This document shows positions 50,535-58,684 of a stretch of 64,000 nt of DNA, piece by piece (the first letter of the stretch is position 1; the number at the start of each line of letters is the position of its first letter). A program made the translations under genes and the position numbers. A model generated the notes under the pieces. The model did no database searches. It was not told where the DNA came from and was given only the letters and a program-made list of their open reading frames with translations. The stretch spans positions 1 to 64,000 of the forward strand of contig CAYOIZ010000017.1 in NCBI GenBank assembly GCA_964404165.1, given 5' to 3'. The DNA comes from DASYLJ01 sp964404165. GTDB taxonomy: Bacteria > Desulfobacterota > Binatia > DP-6.

Positions 50535-52013
50535 TCAGCGCCATCCGAACATCACACCCATCAGGCGCTCGATCTGCCGCGCCTTGCGCGTCGAGTAGGG
50601 GAACCAGGCGGCCTCGGTGGCGCGCGCGCGTCGTTCGACGAGGAGCGCCTGCGGCACGCAGAACTGGCGCAGCCCGTCGGCACCGCCGTGCCGCGTCCCG
50701 ACGCCGCTCTGCTTGCGGCCACCGAAGGGCAGGGCGGGCACGCCGGCCGAGAGCACGCATTCGTTCACGCACGCGTTGCCGCTCTCGATGCGCTGCGCGA
50801 GCGCGATGCCGCGTTCGATGTCGGCGGTCCACACGCTGGCGTTGAGACCGTAGACGCTGTCGTTGGCGAGACGGATCGCCTCCTCGGCGTTCTGCACGGC
50901 CATCACGGGAACGACGGGGCCGAACGTCTCCTCGCGCATGATGAGCATGGAGTGATCGACGCCGGCGAGCACCGTCGGCTCGAAGAAGATGCCGGGCCCG
51001 TCGCCGTGCCGCTCGCCGCCGGTGAGCACGCGCGCGCCGCGCGCCGTCGCATCGGCGAGCTGGCGCTCGACGATCTCCACCTGTCGCGGGCTGGTGAACG
51101 GCCCGTAGTCGATCTCGGCGTCGCGACCGTTCGTGCCGACGCGCAGCGCCTGCATCTTCGCGACCAGCTTCTGCGTGAACGCCTCGACCACGGGGGCTTC
51201 GACGTACACGCGTTCGACGGACATGCACACCTGCCCCGACATCATGCAGCCGCCCCACGCCGCCGCGCTGGCGGCGCGGTCGAGATCGGCGTCGGCGAGC
51301 ACGATCATCGGGTCTTTGCCGCCCAGCTCCAGCAGCACCGGCGTCAGCCGGCGGCTGGCGCGCTCCATCACGCGCCGTCCGGTCTCGGGCGACCCGGTGA
51401 CGCACACCATGTCGACCTGGTCGACCAGCGCCGCTCCGGTTTCACCGGCGCCGATCAGCACCTGCAGCACGCCGGCAGGCAGGACCTCGTTCATGGCCTC
51501 GACGGCGCGCCGCACCGCGAGCGGCGTCAGCTCGGACGGCTTGATGACGACGGCGTTGCCCGCGACCAGCGCGGGGATGGCGTCGCCAAGCGCCAGGTTC
51601 AGCGGTGCGTTCCATGGGCTGATGATGCCGACGACGCCGCGCGGCCGGTACGCGATCAGACCGCGCTTGCCGAACAGCGGCTGCGTGCTGACGCGGCGGG
51701 TGGCGAGCCACTTGGGCGCGCGTCGCACCAGCCATCCGAGATCCATGCACACGCCCATGAGCTCGCCGGCGACGTCCCAGCGCGCCTTGCCCGTCTCGCG
51801 TTCGAGGCGATCGAGGATCTCGGCGCGCACGCGCACCATGGCGCGCCGTGCCCGTCGTACCAGCCGTCCGCGCTCGCGCACGCCCAGGGCGTCCCACGCG
51901 GGCTGAGCGGCACGGGCGCGTTCGACGGCGGCGCGCACCGCCTCGGCGTCGTCGATCGGCAGCGTCTCGATCACGGTGCCGCGCGCCGGATCGGTGACGG
52001 AGAGGGACGTCAT
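50535..52013 (-). CDS. Aldehyde dehydrogenase (succinic-semialdehyde-type)
   Basis: A 492-residue NAD(P)-dependent aldehyde dehydrogenase. Catalytic E229 (LLELGGKDP) and C263 (SGQVCMSVERV) are 34 apart as expected, and ISPWNAPL and VTGSPETGRRVM mark the cofactor site. The Arg-rich stretch near 45-65 and the C-terminal extension resemble the broad succinate-semialdehyde/coniferyl groups. The Shine-Dalgarno GGAGG lies before the ATG. It lies 12 nt after the DUF420 gene. Substrate unknown. Confidence 0.93.
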   Translation of the reverse strand: MTSLSVTDPARGTVIETLPIDDAEAVRAAVERARAAQPAWDALGVRERGRLVRRARRAMVRVRAEILDRLERETGKARWDVAGELMGVCMDLGWLVRRAPKWLATRRVSTQPLFGKRGLIAYRPRGVVGIISPWNAPLNLALGDAIPALVAGNAVVIKPSELTPLAVRRAVEAMNEVLPAGVLQVLIGAGETGAALVDQVDMVCVTGSPETGRRVMERASRRLTPVLLELGGKDPMIVLADADLDRAASAAAWGGCMMSGQVCMSVERVYVEAPVVEAFTQKLVAKMQALRVGTNGRDAEIDYGPFTSPRQVEIVERQLADATARGARVLTGGERHGDGPGIFFEPTVLAGVDHSMLIMREETFGPVVPVMAVQNAEEAIRLANDSVYGLNASVWTADIERGIALAQRIESGNACVNECVLSAGVPALPFGGRKQSGVGTRHGGADGLRQFCVPQALLVERRARATEAAWFPYSTRKARQIERLMGVMFGWR

Positions 52014-52025
52014 GGGTCCTCCGGA

Positions 52026-52451
52026 TCAGAACTGCATGCGATAGAGCATGTACCAGACCAGCCAGCCGCTCCCCGCGACGTACAGCCAGATCGGCAACGT
52101 GATGCGCGCGAGCCGTCGATGCGCCTTGAAGTCACGCTTCGACAGCGCCAACCAGATCAGCCGCAACGCCAGAGGCCCGACCGCAATCGCGAGAATGATG
52201 TGTGGAATGAGGTTGGCGACGTAGATCGTCCGCCAGACGCCCGTTCCCTCGAACGGCTTCGACCCAAAGGTCACCCAGCGCGACACGTACGCGACGAGAA
52301 ACAACCCCGCAAACGTCGTCGCCACCAGCATCGTATTCCGATGCGCCGTGACGCTGCGCCGAAATCGAATGAAGTACCACCCGACGATAAGGCTGAGCCC
52401 ACTGAGCACGATGCACGTGGTGCTCACCAAGGTCATCTGTTCCAGCGACAT
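52026..52451 (-). CDS. DUF420 membrane protein (CtaM-like)
   Basis: A 141-residue protein with four hydrophobic helices and the DUF420 pattern: AHRNTMLVATTFAGLFLVAYVSRW, then IYVANLIPHIILAIAVGPLALRL and ARITLPIWLYVAGSGWLVWYMLY, with conserved His in the first two. DUF420 members, including CtaM, act in assembly of heme-copper oxidases. It follows a 416-bp leader region that may regulate it and precedes the aldehyde dehydrogenase by 12 nt. Confidence 0.88.
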   Translation of the reverse strand: MSLEQMTLVSTTCIVLSGLSLIVGWYFIRFRRSVTAHRNTMLVATTFAGLFLVAYVSRWVTFGSKPFEGTGVWRTIYVANLIPHIILAIAVGPLALRLIWLALSKRDFKAHRRLARITLPIWLYVAGSGWLVWYMLYRMQF

Positions 52452-52867
52452 CGCCGCCTCTCATAATGCGACGTCCCGGAAATAGCGACACGAGCCCCAC
52501 ACAAAGAGGAACCCCGATGGATTTTACGGCGCGACTGCCGCCCCGCCGGTGACGACGGGGACCATCGGGGTCCGGTGGTGCCTGGGTTCCCCGAAGGGTG
52601 GACCCAGTGACGATGAAGCAGGTCGACCCTAGGAGGCCACCACCTCACAAGTCACCGTGGGGAATAACGTCACTGGACCACCTCCTTTCCTCCGGCGGTT
52701 GCACATGGCGGGCCCAAGCCCCGCCGTCGTGAGACGACCGCCGTTGTCGCCGCACGACCCCGATCCCCGGAGTGCGCCGGTTACGAGACCTGTGTGAAGT
52801 CTCGATCGGGAACCCATGGACAAATCGTAGCGCTGCGACGTACCGCTGTCCACCACATTCTTCTCCG
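52452..52867 (-). promoter_or_regulatory. Structured leader region upstream of the DUF420 gene
   Basis: This 416-bp gap separates the methyltransferase and DUF420 genes, both on the minus strand. Read on that strand it contains, in order: a GC-rich hairpin cluster (CGGCGGT closing with ACCGCCG), an AAAGGAGGTGG Shine-Dalgarno with a 14-codon ORF, a CTGGGT/ACCCAG hairpin, and a long-range stem CCCCGATGG/CCATCGGGG enclosing a GC-rich segment, then the DUF420 start. No longer gene is convincing here. A translated leader or RNA regulator is inferred. Confidence 0.5.
52629..52673 (-). CDS. 14-residue leader-peptide candidate
   Basis: A GTG-initiated frame encodes VTLFPTVTCEVVAS and stops. Its ribosome-binding site, GGAAAGGAGGTGGTCC, is complementary over most of its length to the 3' tail of 16S rRNA and lies 7 nt from the GTG, far stronger than any other site in the window. 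The peptide has one Cys and no hydrophobic helix. Hairpins follow immediately, so a regulatory uORF is more likely than a functional peptide. Confidence 0.5.
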   Translation of the reverse strand: MTLFPTVTCEVVAS

Positions 52868-53725
52868 TCACGGACGTCGTGCAGTGACGATCCAGACGGA
52901 CGCCCCCATGCGCACGCCGTCGTCGCCCTGATGTGGAAGGAAGGTTTCGCGGATGGCGGCGGCGGCAGCGGTGCGCGCCGCCGGCGTGGCGTCCTTGAAC
53001 GCCGCTGCGGCGGGACCCATCTGCGACATGAACTCCACCGCCTGATCGACGCTGGCACCCGGACCTCCAATGACCACGGTCCGGTCCAACGGCTCGAAGG
53101 CGACGTCGCGGAAGCCGGCACCCTCGAGGATGCCGCGCACGCGCGCGTCGTCCGCGAAGGCGAACGGTCCGGGTGCGTCCGGTGCGGGCGGTGGCGGCAT
53201 CGGAAGGTGCTGCGCCGCGGCCATCATGGGCAGCAGCATCCATGGATTCTGCTGCAGCGGCCGCCAGCAGACGAAGCCGAGGCGCCCACCGGAACGCAGC
53301 GCGCGGCCCAGGTTCGTGAAGGCCGCCGTCGGGTCGGCGAAGAACATCACCCCGAAGCGTGAGAAGAGGGCGTCGAACGGCGTCGGGAACGCGTGCGTCT
53401 GGGCGTCGGCCTGAACGAACGTGACGTTGCCGAGGCCGGCCTCGGCTGCCCGATCACGGGCGCGCGCCAACATGACGGCAGAGATGTCGAGGCCGGTCAC
53501 GCTGCCGCCGGGTCCCACCCGGCGGGCCAGCTCCATCGACGTCTCGCCACACCCGCAGCCGACGTCGAGCACGCGCTCGCCCGCCGCCGGCGCGAGCCGC
53601 TCCTGGGCCGCATGCCCGAACGGCGCGATCTGCGCGTCGAGGGCGTTCTGCATCGCCACCCAGCGTGGGCCGGCGGTCTCGTTCCAGTATTCGATCTGCT
53701 GCGCATTGGGTCCCGTCGTCTCCAT
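52868..53725 (-). CDS. SAM-dependent methyltransferase (class I)
   Basis: A 285-residue class I methyltransferase. Early residues QQIEYWNETAGPRWVAMQ are typical of a subgroup of methyltransferase-11-like proteins. Motif I is VLDVGCGCGETSMELARRVGP, motif II LDISAVMLARARDRAAEAGLGNVTFVQADAQ, and later SRFGVMFFADPTAAFTNLGRALRSGGRLGFVCW. The start at METTGPNAQQ fits relatives; an ATG at 53737 is an alternative. It is divergent from the kdp cluster; the sigma54 promoter lies in the gap. Substrate unknown. Confidence 0.87.
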   Translation of the reverse strand: METTGPNAQQIEYWNETAGPRWVAMQNALDAQIAPFGHAAQERLAPAAGERVLDVGCGCGETSMELARRVGPGGSVTGLDISAVMLARARDRAAEAGLGNVTFVQADAQTHAFPTPFDALFSRFGVMFFADPTAAFTNLGRALRSGGRLGFVCWRPLQQNPWMLLPMMAAAQHLPMPPPPAPDAPGPFAFADDARVRGILEGAGFRDVAFEPLDRTVVIGGPGASVDQAVEFMSQMGPAAAAFKDATPAARTAAAAAIRETFLPHQGDDGVRMGASVWIVTARRP

Positions 53726-53779
53726 GAGGGTGACCATGCGCCAGATGCGGACGCCTTTCCAGGGAGTGCGAAACGCAGT

Positions 53780-53840
53780 GCAGTGCAATGCAGGCTGCAG
53801 AACGAAGGAGCCGTGTGGTTGCAGAACCCTTGCAGGCTGG
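53780..53840 (+). promoter_or_regulatory. Candidate upstream activator sites for the kdp promoter
   Basis: TGCAGGCTG occurs at 53789 and 53831, each next to a TGCAGAAC-type sequence (CTGCAGAAC and TTGCAGAAC), forming repeated TGCA-centred dyads 15-75 bp upstream of the -24 element. Repeated dyads in this position are typical of enhancer sites for NtrC-type activators. The assignment is inferred. Confidence 0.4.
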
Positions 53841-53853
53841 GCCGATCGCATGC

Positions 53854-53869
53854 TGGCACGGATGCTGCT
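53854..53869 (+). promoter_or_regulatory. Sigma54 (-24/-12) promoter upstream of kdp
   Basis: TGGCACG-GATG-CTGCT matches the consensus TGGCACG-N4-TTGCW at every position except one T, with exact GG-to-GC spacing. It lies 124-140 bp downstream of the methyltransferase start and points toward the kdp genes. The kdp cluster ends with an NtrC-type sigma54 activator, which makes a functional link likely. Confidence 0.75.
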
Positions 53870-53878
53870 CTCGAGGGC

Positions 53879-54076
53879 ATGGGGCACATCATCTGGATTG
53901 GCCTGCTCCTCGCGTACCTGGGGAGCCTCTGGCCTCTCTGTCGCGCGGTGTGGCGTCGCCCCGACGGCCGACACGTCCGCATCGCTCGCCCCGGCGCGAC
54001 CATCCGATTGACGCGAGCGCCGGAAGCGCGGAGTGGACGGGTACGCGTTCAACCCGCGAGCCAGGGAGGAAGCTGA
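53879..54076 (+). CDS. Small membrane ORF at the head of the kdp cluster
   Basis: A 65-residue frame with one N-terminal hydrophobic helix (IIWIGLLLAYLGSLWPLC) and a basic tail. It ends one base before the next small gene, as in an operon. However, the ATG coincides with the expected sigma54 transcription start (about 53880), leaving no leader or Shine-Dalgarno, so it may be untranslated leader or belong to a different transcript. Confidence 0.4.
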   Translation: MGHIIWIGLLLAYLGSLWPLCRAVWRRPDGRHVRIARPGATIRLTRAPEARSGRVRVQPASQGGS

Positions 54077-54077
54077 C

Positions 54078-54173
54078 ATGGAAATGATCTGCATAGGGGT
54101 GTCGATCGCGTTCGTCGTGGCGACGATCGGGCTGATCGTCCTCTGTGATCGCCTGCAAGGAGACGCCCGATGA
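54078..54173 (+). CDS. Small membrane protein preceding kdpF
   Basis: A 31-residue protein: a hydrophobic helix (ICIGVSIAFVVATIGLIVLC) followed by DRLQGDAR. A good GGGAGGAAG site precedes the ATG, and its stop overlaps the kdpF start (ATGA). Small single-helix ORFs ending in C-D/E-R-L are seen upstream of kdpF in other bacteria, so it may be a Kdp accessory peptide. The role is unproven. Confidence 0.68.
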   Translation: MEMICIGVSIAFVVATIGLIVLCDRLQGDAR

Positions 54174-54256
54174 TCCTGTACTCGATCGGCGGCATCATCG
54201 CCGTCGTCCTGCTCGTCTATCTCTTCGTCGCGCTGCTGCGCCCGGAACTCTTCTGA
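54170..54256 (+). CDS. kdpF: K+-transporting ATPase small subunit KdpF
   Basis: A 28-residue single-helix peptide (MILYSIGGIIAVVLLVYLFVALLRPELF) ending in the characteristic LLRPE segment of KdpF, which stabilises the KdpABC complex in the inner membrane. It overlaps its upstream neighbour (ATGA) and shares one base with the kdpA start (TGATG). Confidence 0.92.
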   Translation: MILYSIGGIIAVVLLVYLFVALLRPELF

Positions 54257-55998
54257 TGACCGCCAACGGCTGGTTTCAGCTCATCCTCTACTTCGTCGTC
54301 CTCCTCGCGGCTGCGAAGCCCCTCGGGACCTACATGGCGCGCGTCTACGACGGCCCGCCGATGGTGCTCGACCGCGTGCTCGGGCCGCTCGAGCGGTTCA
54401 TCTACCGCTGCTGCGGCGTGCGCGCCGACGAGGGCATGACGTGGAAGACCTACGCGGTGGCGATGCTGCTCTTCAACCTCGTCGGCTTCGTCGCCGTGTA
54501 CGCGCTCCAGCGCATGCAGGGCGTGTTGCCGCTCAATCCGCAGGGGTTCGGCGCCGTCACGCCCGATTCGTCGTTCAACACCGCCGCCAGCTTCGCGTCG
54601 AACACCAACTGGCAGGGGTACGGCGGCGAGACGACCATGAGCTACCTGACCCAGATGCTGGGGCTCACGGTGCAGAACTTCGTGTCCTGCGCCACCGGCA
54701 TGGCCGTGCTGGTCGCCCTGATCCGCGGCATCCGGCAGCGCACGGCGGAGCGGCTCGGCAACTTCTGGGTCGACCTCACCCGTTCGACGCTCTACGTCCT
54801 GTTGCCGCTGTCGTTCGTGCTGGCGCTCGCCCTGGTGTCGCAGGGCGTGCTGCAGAATCTCGACGCCTACAAGCCGGCGACGCTCGTCGAAGCCACCACC
54901 GACGCCGAGAATGAGGCCGTCACCGAGCAGCTCCTGCCGATGGGCCCGGCGGCGTCGCAGATCGCGATCAAGCAGCTCGGCACGAACGGCGGCGGCTTCT
55001 TCAACGTCAACTCGGCGCACCCGTTCGAGAACCCGACGCCCTTCTCGAACTTCCTCGAGGTGCTGGCGATCCTGATCATCCCGGGGGCGCTCTGCTACAC
55101 CTTCGGCGTCATGGTCGGTGACACCCGGCAGGGGTGGGCCATCCTCGCCGCCATGACGATCATCCTCGTCGGCTTCCTGGCGCTCGGCGTCTGGGCCGAG
55201 CAGTCCGGCAATCCACGCATCGCGGCCCACGGCGTCGACATCGTCGCCAGTGCCACGCAGTCGGGCGGCAACATGGAGGGCAAGGAGGTGCGCTTCGGCA
55301 TCGTCAACTCCGCCCTCTGGGCGTCGGCGACGACGGCGGCGTCGAACGGCTCCGTCAACTCGATGCACGACTCGTACACGCCGCTCGGCGGACTCGTCCC
55401 GATGTTCCTCATGATGCTCGGCGAGGTCGTCTTCGGCGGTGTCGGCTCGGGTCTCTACGGCATGCTCATCTACGCCTTCATCGCCGTCTTCATCGCCGGC
55501 CTCATGGTGGGGCGCACGCCGGAATACCTCGGCAAGAAGATCGAGGCCTACGAGGTGAAGATGGCGGCGCTGATGATCCTGATCCCGCCGCTCCTCGTGA
55601 AGGTGTGCACCGCCGTCGCGGTGGTCCTCCCCGTGGCCCTCAGCAGCCGGCAGGATCCCGGCGTCCACGGTTTCAGCGAGATCCTCTACGCGTTCTCGTC
55701 GATGGGGAACAACAACGGCAGCGCCTTCGCGGGGCTCAGCGCGAACGTGCCGTTCTACAACGTCGTCGGCGGGCTCGCGATGCTGTTCTCGCGCTACTGG
55801 CTCGCCATTCCGGCGCTCGCCATCGCCGGCTCGCTGGCGCGCAAGAAGGTCGTGCCGGTGAGCGGTGGCACGCTGCCGACGCACGGCCCGCTCTTCGTCG
55901 CACTGCTCGTCGGCGTCGTCCTCCTGGTCGGCGTCCTGAGCTTCGTGCCCGCCCTCGCGCTCGGCCCCATCGTCGAGCACCTCATGATGATCGCCTGA
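54256..55998 (+). CDS. kdpA: K+-transporting ATPase subunit A
   Basis: A 580-residue potassium-selective channel-like subunit of the high-affinity Kdp pump. All four selectivity-loop regions are visible: PDSSFNTAASFASNTNW, TNGGGFFNVNSAHPFENP, ASNGSVNSMHDSYTPLGG and SSMGNNNGSAFAGL. The number of hydrophobic helices and the length match the family. It is second after kdpF in a kdpFABC order, with kdpB 13 nt downstream. Confidence 0.97.
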   Translation: MTANGWFQLILYFVVLLAAAKPLGTYMARVYDGPPMVLDRVLGPLERFIYRCCGVRADEGMTWKTYAVAMLLFNLVGFVAVYALQRMQGVLPLNPQGFGAVTPDSSFNTAASFASNTNWQGYGGETTMSYLTQMLGLTVQNFVSCATGMAVLVALIRGIRQRTAERLGNFWVDLTRSTLYVLLPLSFVLALALVSQGVLQNLDAYKPATLVEATTDAENEAVTEQLLPMGPAASQIAIKQLGTNGGGFFNVNSAHPFENPTPFSNFLEVLAILIIPGALCYTFGVMVGDTRQGWAILAAMTIILVGFLALGVWAEQSGNPRIAAHGVDIVASATQSGGNMEGKEVRFGIVNSALWASATTAASNGSVNSMHDSYTPLGGLVPMFLMMLGEVVFGGVGSGLYGMLIYAFIAVFIAGLMVGRTPEYLGKKIEAYEVKMAALMILIPPLLVKVCTAVAVVLPVALSSRQDPGVHGFSEILYAFSSMGNNNGSAFAGLSANVPFYNVVGGLAMLFSRYWLAIPALAIAGSLARKKVVPVSGGTLPTHGPLFVALLVGVVLLVGVLSFVPALALGPIVEHLMMIA

Positions 55999-56011
55999 CC
56001 GCGGAGACCCC

Positions 56012-58084
56012 ATGTCGACCAATACCAAAGCTCGTCCGCTCTTCGACCCCGAGATCGTGCGGGGCGCGCTCATGGCGTCGCTCCGCAAGCTCGATCCCCG
56101 TCATCAGATCCGCAACCCGGTGATGTTCGTGGTGCTGATCGGCAGCATCCTGACGACCGGTATCTGGCTCACCGAGCGCTCCACCTTCGTCCTGGCGGTG
56201 TCCGTGTGGCTGTGGTTCACGGTCCTGTTCGCGAACTTCGCCGAGGCCATGGCCGAAGGCCGTGGCAAAGCCCAGGCCGACGCGCTCCGCCGCGCACGGC
56301 GCGACATCCTGGCGAAGAAGCTCTTGGAGCTCCTCGATCTCGCCCACTTCGCTCCCGAGCGGGCGCGCACCACGGAGGTCACGAGCGCCGATCTGCGCAA
56401 GGGCGACCTCGTCCTCGTCACGGCCGGCAACTTCATCCCGAGCGACGGCGAGATCACCGTCGGTGTGGCGTCGGTCGACGAGAGCGCCATCACCGGCGAG
56501 AGCGCGCCGGTCATCCGCGAGGCCGGCGGCGACCGCAGCGCCGTCACCGGCGGCACGCGCGTCCTGTCCGACTGGCTCGTCGTGCGCATCACCGCCGACC
56601 CCGGCGAGACCTTCCTCGACCGCATGATCGGCATGGTCGAGGGTGCCAAGCGTCAGAAGACGCCGAACGAGATCGCGCTCAACATCCTGCTCGCCGGCTT
56701 CACCATCATCTTCCTGCTGGCGACGGTCACGCTGCTGCCGTTCTCCATCTACGCCGTGAGCGAAGCGGGGAAGGGCACGCCCGTCACCGTCACCGTGCTG
56801 GTGGCGCTGCTCGTGTGCCTGATCCCCACCACGATCGGCGGTCTCCTGTCGGCGATCGGCATCGCCGGCATGGACCGCATGATCCAGGCCAACGTCATCG
56901 CCATCTCGGGCCGTGCCGTCGAGGCGGCGGGCGACGTCGACGTCCTGCTGCTCGACAAGACCGGCACCATCACGCTCGGCAACCGCCAGGCGACGGCCTT
57001 CCTGCCGGCCGACGACGTCGCCGTCGAGCGCCTGGCCAATGCGGCACAGCTGGCATCGCTCGCCGACGAGACCCCCGAGGGGCGCAGCATCGTCGTGCTT
57101 GCGAAGGAGCGCTACGACATCCGCGAGCGCGACATGGACGCGCTCGGCGCGCAGTTCGTGCCCTTCACCGCCCAGACGCGCATGAGCGGCGTCGACATGA
57201 ACGGCACCCGGGTGCGCAAGGGCGCCGCCGACGCCATCGACCGCTACGTGCAGCAGCTGGGGGGCCGCTTCCCCGTCACCGTGCGCCAGCACGTCGAGTC
57301 GATCTCGCGCGAGGGCGGCACGCCGCTGGTGGTGGCCGAGGGCGCCGAGGTGCTCGGCGTCATCCAGCTGAAGGACGTGGTGAAGACCCGCATCAAGGAC
57401 CGCTTCGCCGAGCTGCGACGCATGGGCATCAAGACCGTCATGATCACGGGCGACAACCCGCTCACCGCGGCGGCCATCGCCGCGGAGGCCGGCGTCGACG
57501 ACTTCCTGGCCGAGGCCACGCCCGAGGCGAAGCTGGCGTTGATCCGCGAGTACCAGACCGGCGGACGCCTGGTGGCGATGACCGGCGACGGCACGAACGA
57601 CGCCCCGGCGCTGGCGCAGGCCGACGTCGCCGTCGCGATGAACACCGGTACGCAGGCCGCGAAAGAGGCCGGCAACATGGTCGACCTCGACTCGAACCCG
57701 ACGAAGCTGATCGAGATCGTCGAGATCGGGAAGCAGCTGCTCATGACGCGCGGTGCGCTCACCACCTTCAGCATCGCCAACGACGTCGCCAAGTACTTCG
57801 CGATCATCCCGGCGGCGTTCGTCGCCACCTATCCGGAGCTCGGGGCCCTCAACGTGATGGGGCTCGCCACGCCGGCCAGCGCCATCCTGTCGGCCGTCAT
57901 CTTCAACGCGCTCATCATCGTGGTCCTGATTCCGCTGGCGCTGCGCGGCGTGCGCTATCGCGCGCTGCCGGCGGCGACGCTGCTGCGCCAGAACCTGCTG
58001 ATCTACGGCGTCGGTGGCATCATCGCACCGTTCATCGGCATCAAGCTCATCGACATGCTGCTCGCCGGGCTCGGCCTGGCGTGA
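56012..58084 (+). CDS. kdpB: K+-transporting ATPase subunit B (P-type ATPase)
   Basis: A 690-residue catalytic P-type ATPase subunit. The phosphorylation motif DKTGT is at D315, preceded by the PTTIGGLLSAIGIAG membrane segment; the TGES actuator loop, KGAADAI nucleotide-binding segment, MITGDNPLTAAAIA and GDGTNDAPALAQADV hinge motifs are intact. It hydrolyses ATP to drive K+ import through KdpA. It is full length, between kdpA and kdpC. Confidence 0.97.
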   Translation: MSTNTKARPLFDPEIVRGALMASLRKLDPRHQIRNPVMFVVLIGSILTTGIWLTERSTFVLAVSVWLWFTVLFANFAEAMAEGRGKAQADALRRARRDILAKKLLELLDLAHFAPERARTTEVTSADLRKGDLVLVTAGNFIPSDGEITVGVASVDESAITGESAPVIREAGGDRSAVTGGTRVLSDWLVVRITADPGETFLDRMIGMVEGAKRQKTPNEIALNILLAGFTIIFLLATVTLLPFSIYAVSEAGKGTPVTVTVLVALLVCLIPTTIGGLLSAIGIAGMDRMIQANVIAISGRAVEAAGDVDVLLLDKTGTITLGNRQATAFLPADDVAVERLANAAQLASLADETPEGRSIVVLAKERYDIRERDMDALGAQFVPFTAQTRMSGVDMNGTRVRKGAADAIDRYVQQLGGRFPVTVRQHVESISREGGTPLVVAEGAEVLGVIQLKDVVKTRIKDRFAELRRMGIKTVMITGDNPLTAAAIAAEAGVDDFLAEATPEAKLALIREYQTGGRLVAMTGDGTNDAPALAQADVAVAMNTGTQAAKEAGNMVDLDSNPTKLIEIVEIGKQLLMTRGALTTFSIANDVAKYFAIIPAAFVATYPELGALNVMGLATPASAILSAVIFNALIIVVLIPLALRGVRYRALPAATLLRQNLLIYGVGGIIAPFIGIKLIDMLLAGLGLA

Positions 58085-58094
58085 CGAGGAACCC

Positions 58095-58670
58095 ATGAAC
58101 CAGCTACGCCCCGCCGTCGTGATGCTCGTCCTGATGTCCGTGCTGACGGGCATCGCCTACCCCCTGCTCGTCACCGGAGTCGCGCAGGTGATCTTCCCCT
58201 CGAAAGCGAACGGCAGCCTGATCGAGCGCGACGGGAAGGTCGTCGGCTCGTCGCTCATCGGCCAGTCGTTCTCGGACCCGAAGTACTTCTGGGGACGCCT
58301 GTCCGGAACGGGGCCGTTCCCGTTCAACTCGGCGGCGTCGTCCGGCTCGAACTACGGCCCGCTCAACGAGGCCCTGCTCACGGCCGTCCAGGGGCGCGTC
58401 GATGCGCTGCGGGCGGCCGATCCGGGCAACACCGCGCCCGTGCCGGTGGACCTCGTCACCGCGTCCGGCAGCGGGCTCGACCCCGCCATCTCGCCCGCCG
58501 GGGCCGCGTTCCAGGTCGCGCGTGTCGCCAGGGTGCGTGGCCTCGAACCGTCGGCGGTGGCCGCGCTGGTCGCCCAGCACACCAGCGGCCGCCAGCTGGG
58601 ATTCCTCGGCGAGCCGAGCGTGAACGTCCTCGCACTCAACCTCGCGCTGGATGCCCTTCCGGCCCGGTGA
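58095..58670 (+). CDS. kdpC: K+-transporting ATPase subunit C
   Basis: A 191-residue subunit with one N-terminal helix (AVVMLVLMSVLTGIAYPLLVTGVAQ) and a periplasmic domain. It carries the family motifs GSSLIGQSFSDPKYFWGRLS, NYGPLNEAL, PVPVDLVTASGSGLDPAISPAGA and NVLALNLALD. It is required for assembly and K+ affinity of the pump. GAGGAACCC precedes the ATG. Confidence 0.96.
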   Translation: MNQLRPAVVMLVLMSVLTGIAYPLLVTGVAQVIFPSKANGSLIERDGKVVGSSLIGQSFSDPKYFWGRLSGTGPFPFNSAASSGSNYGPLNEALLTAVQGRVDALRAADPGNTAPVPVDLVTASGSGLDPAISPAGAAFQVARVARVRGLEPSAVAALVAQHTSGRQLGFLGEPSVNVLALNLALDALPAR

Positions 58671-58684
58671 CAGAATGAGCCGCC

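Noticed and set aside
52646..52692. Resemblance to the 3' end of 16S rRNA on the plus strand (CTGGACCACCTCCTTTCC)
   Set aside because: Only the last ~45 bases resemble 16S rRNA and no rRNA sequence lies upstream. The match is better explained as the complement of a very strong Shine-Dalgarno on the minus strand.
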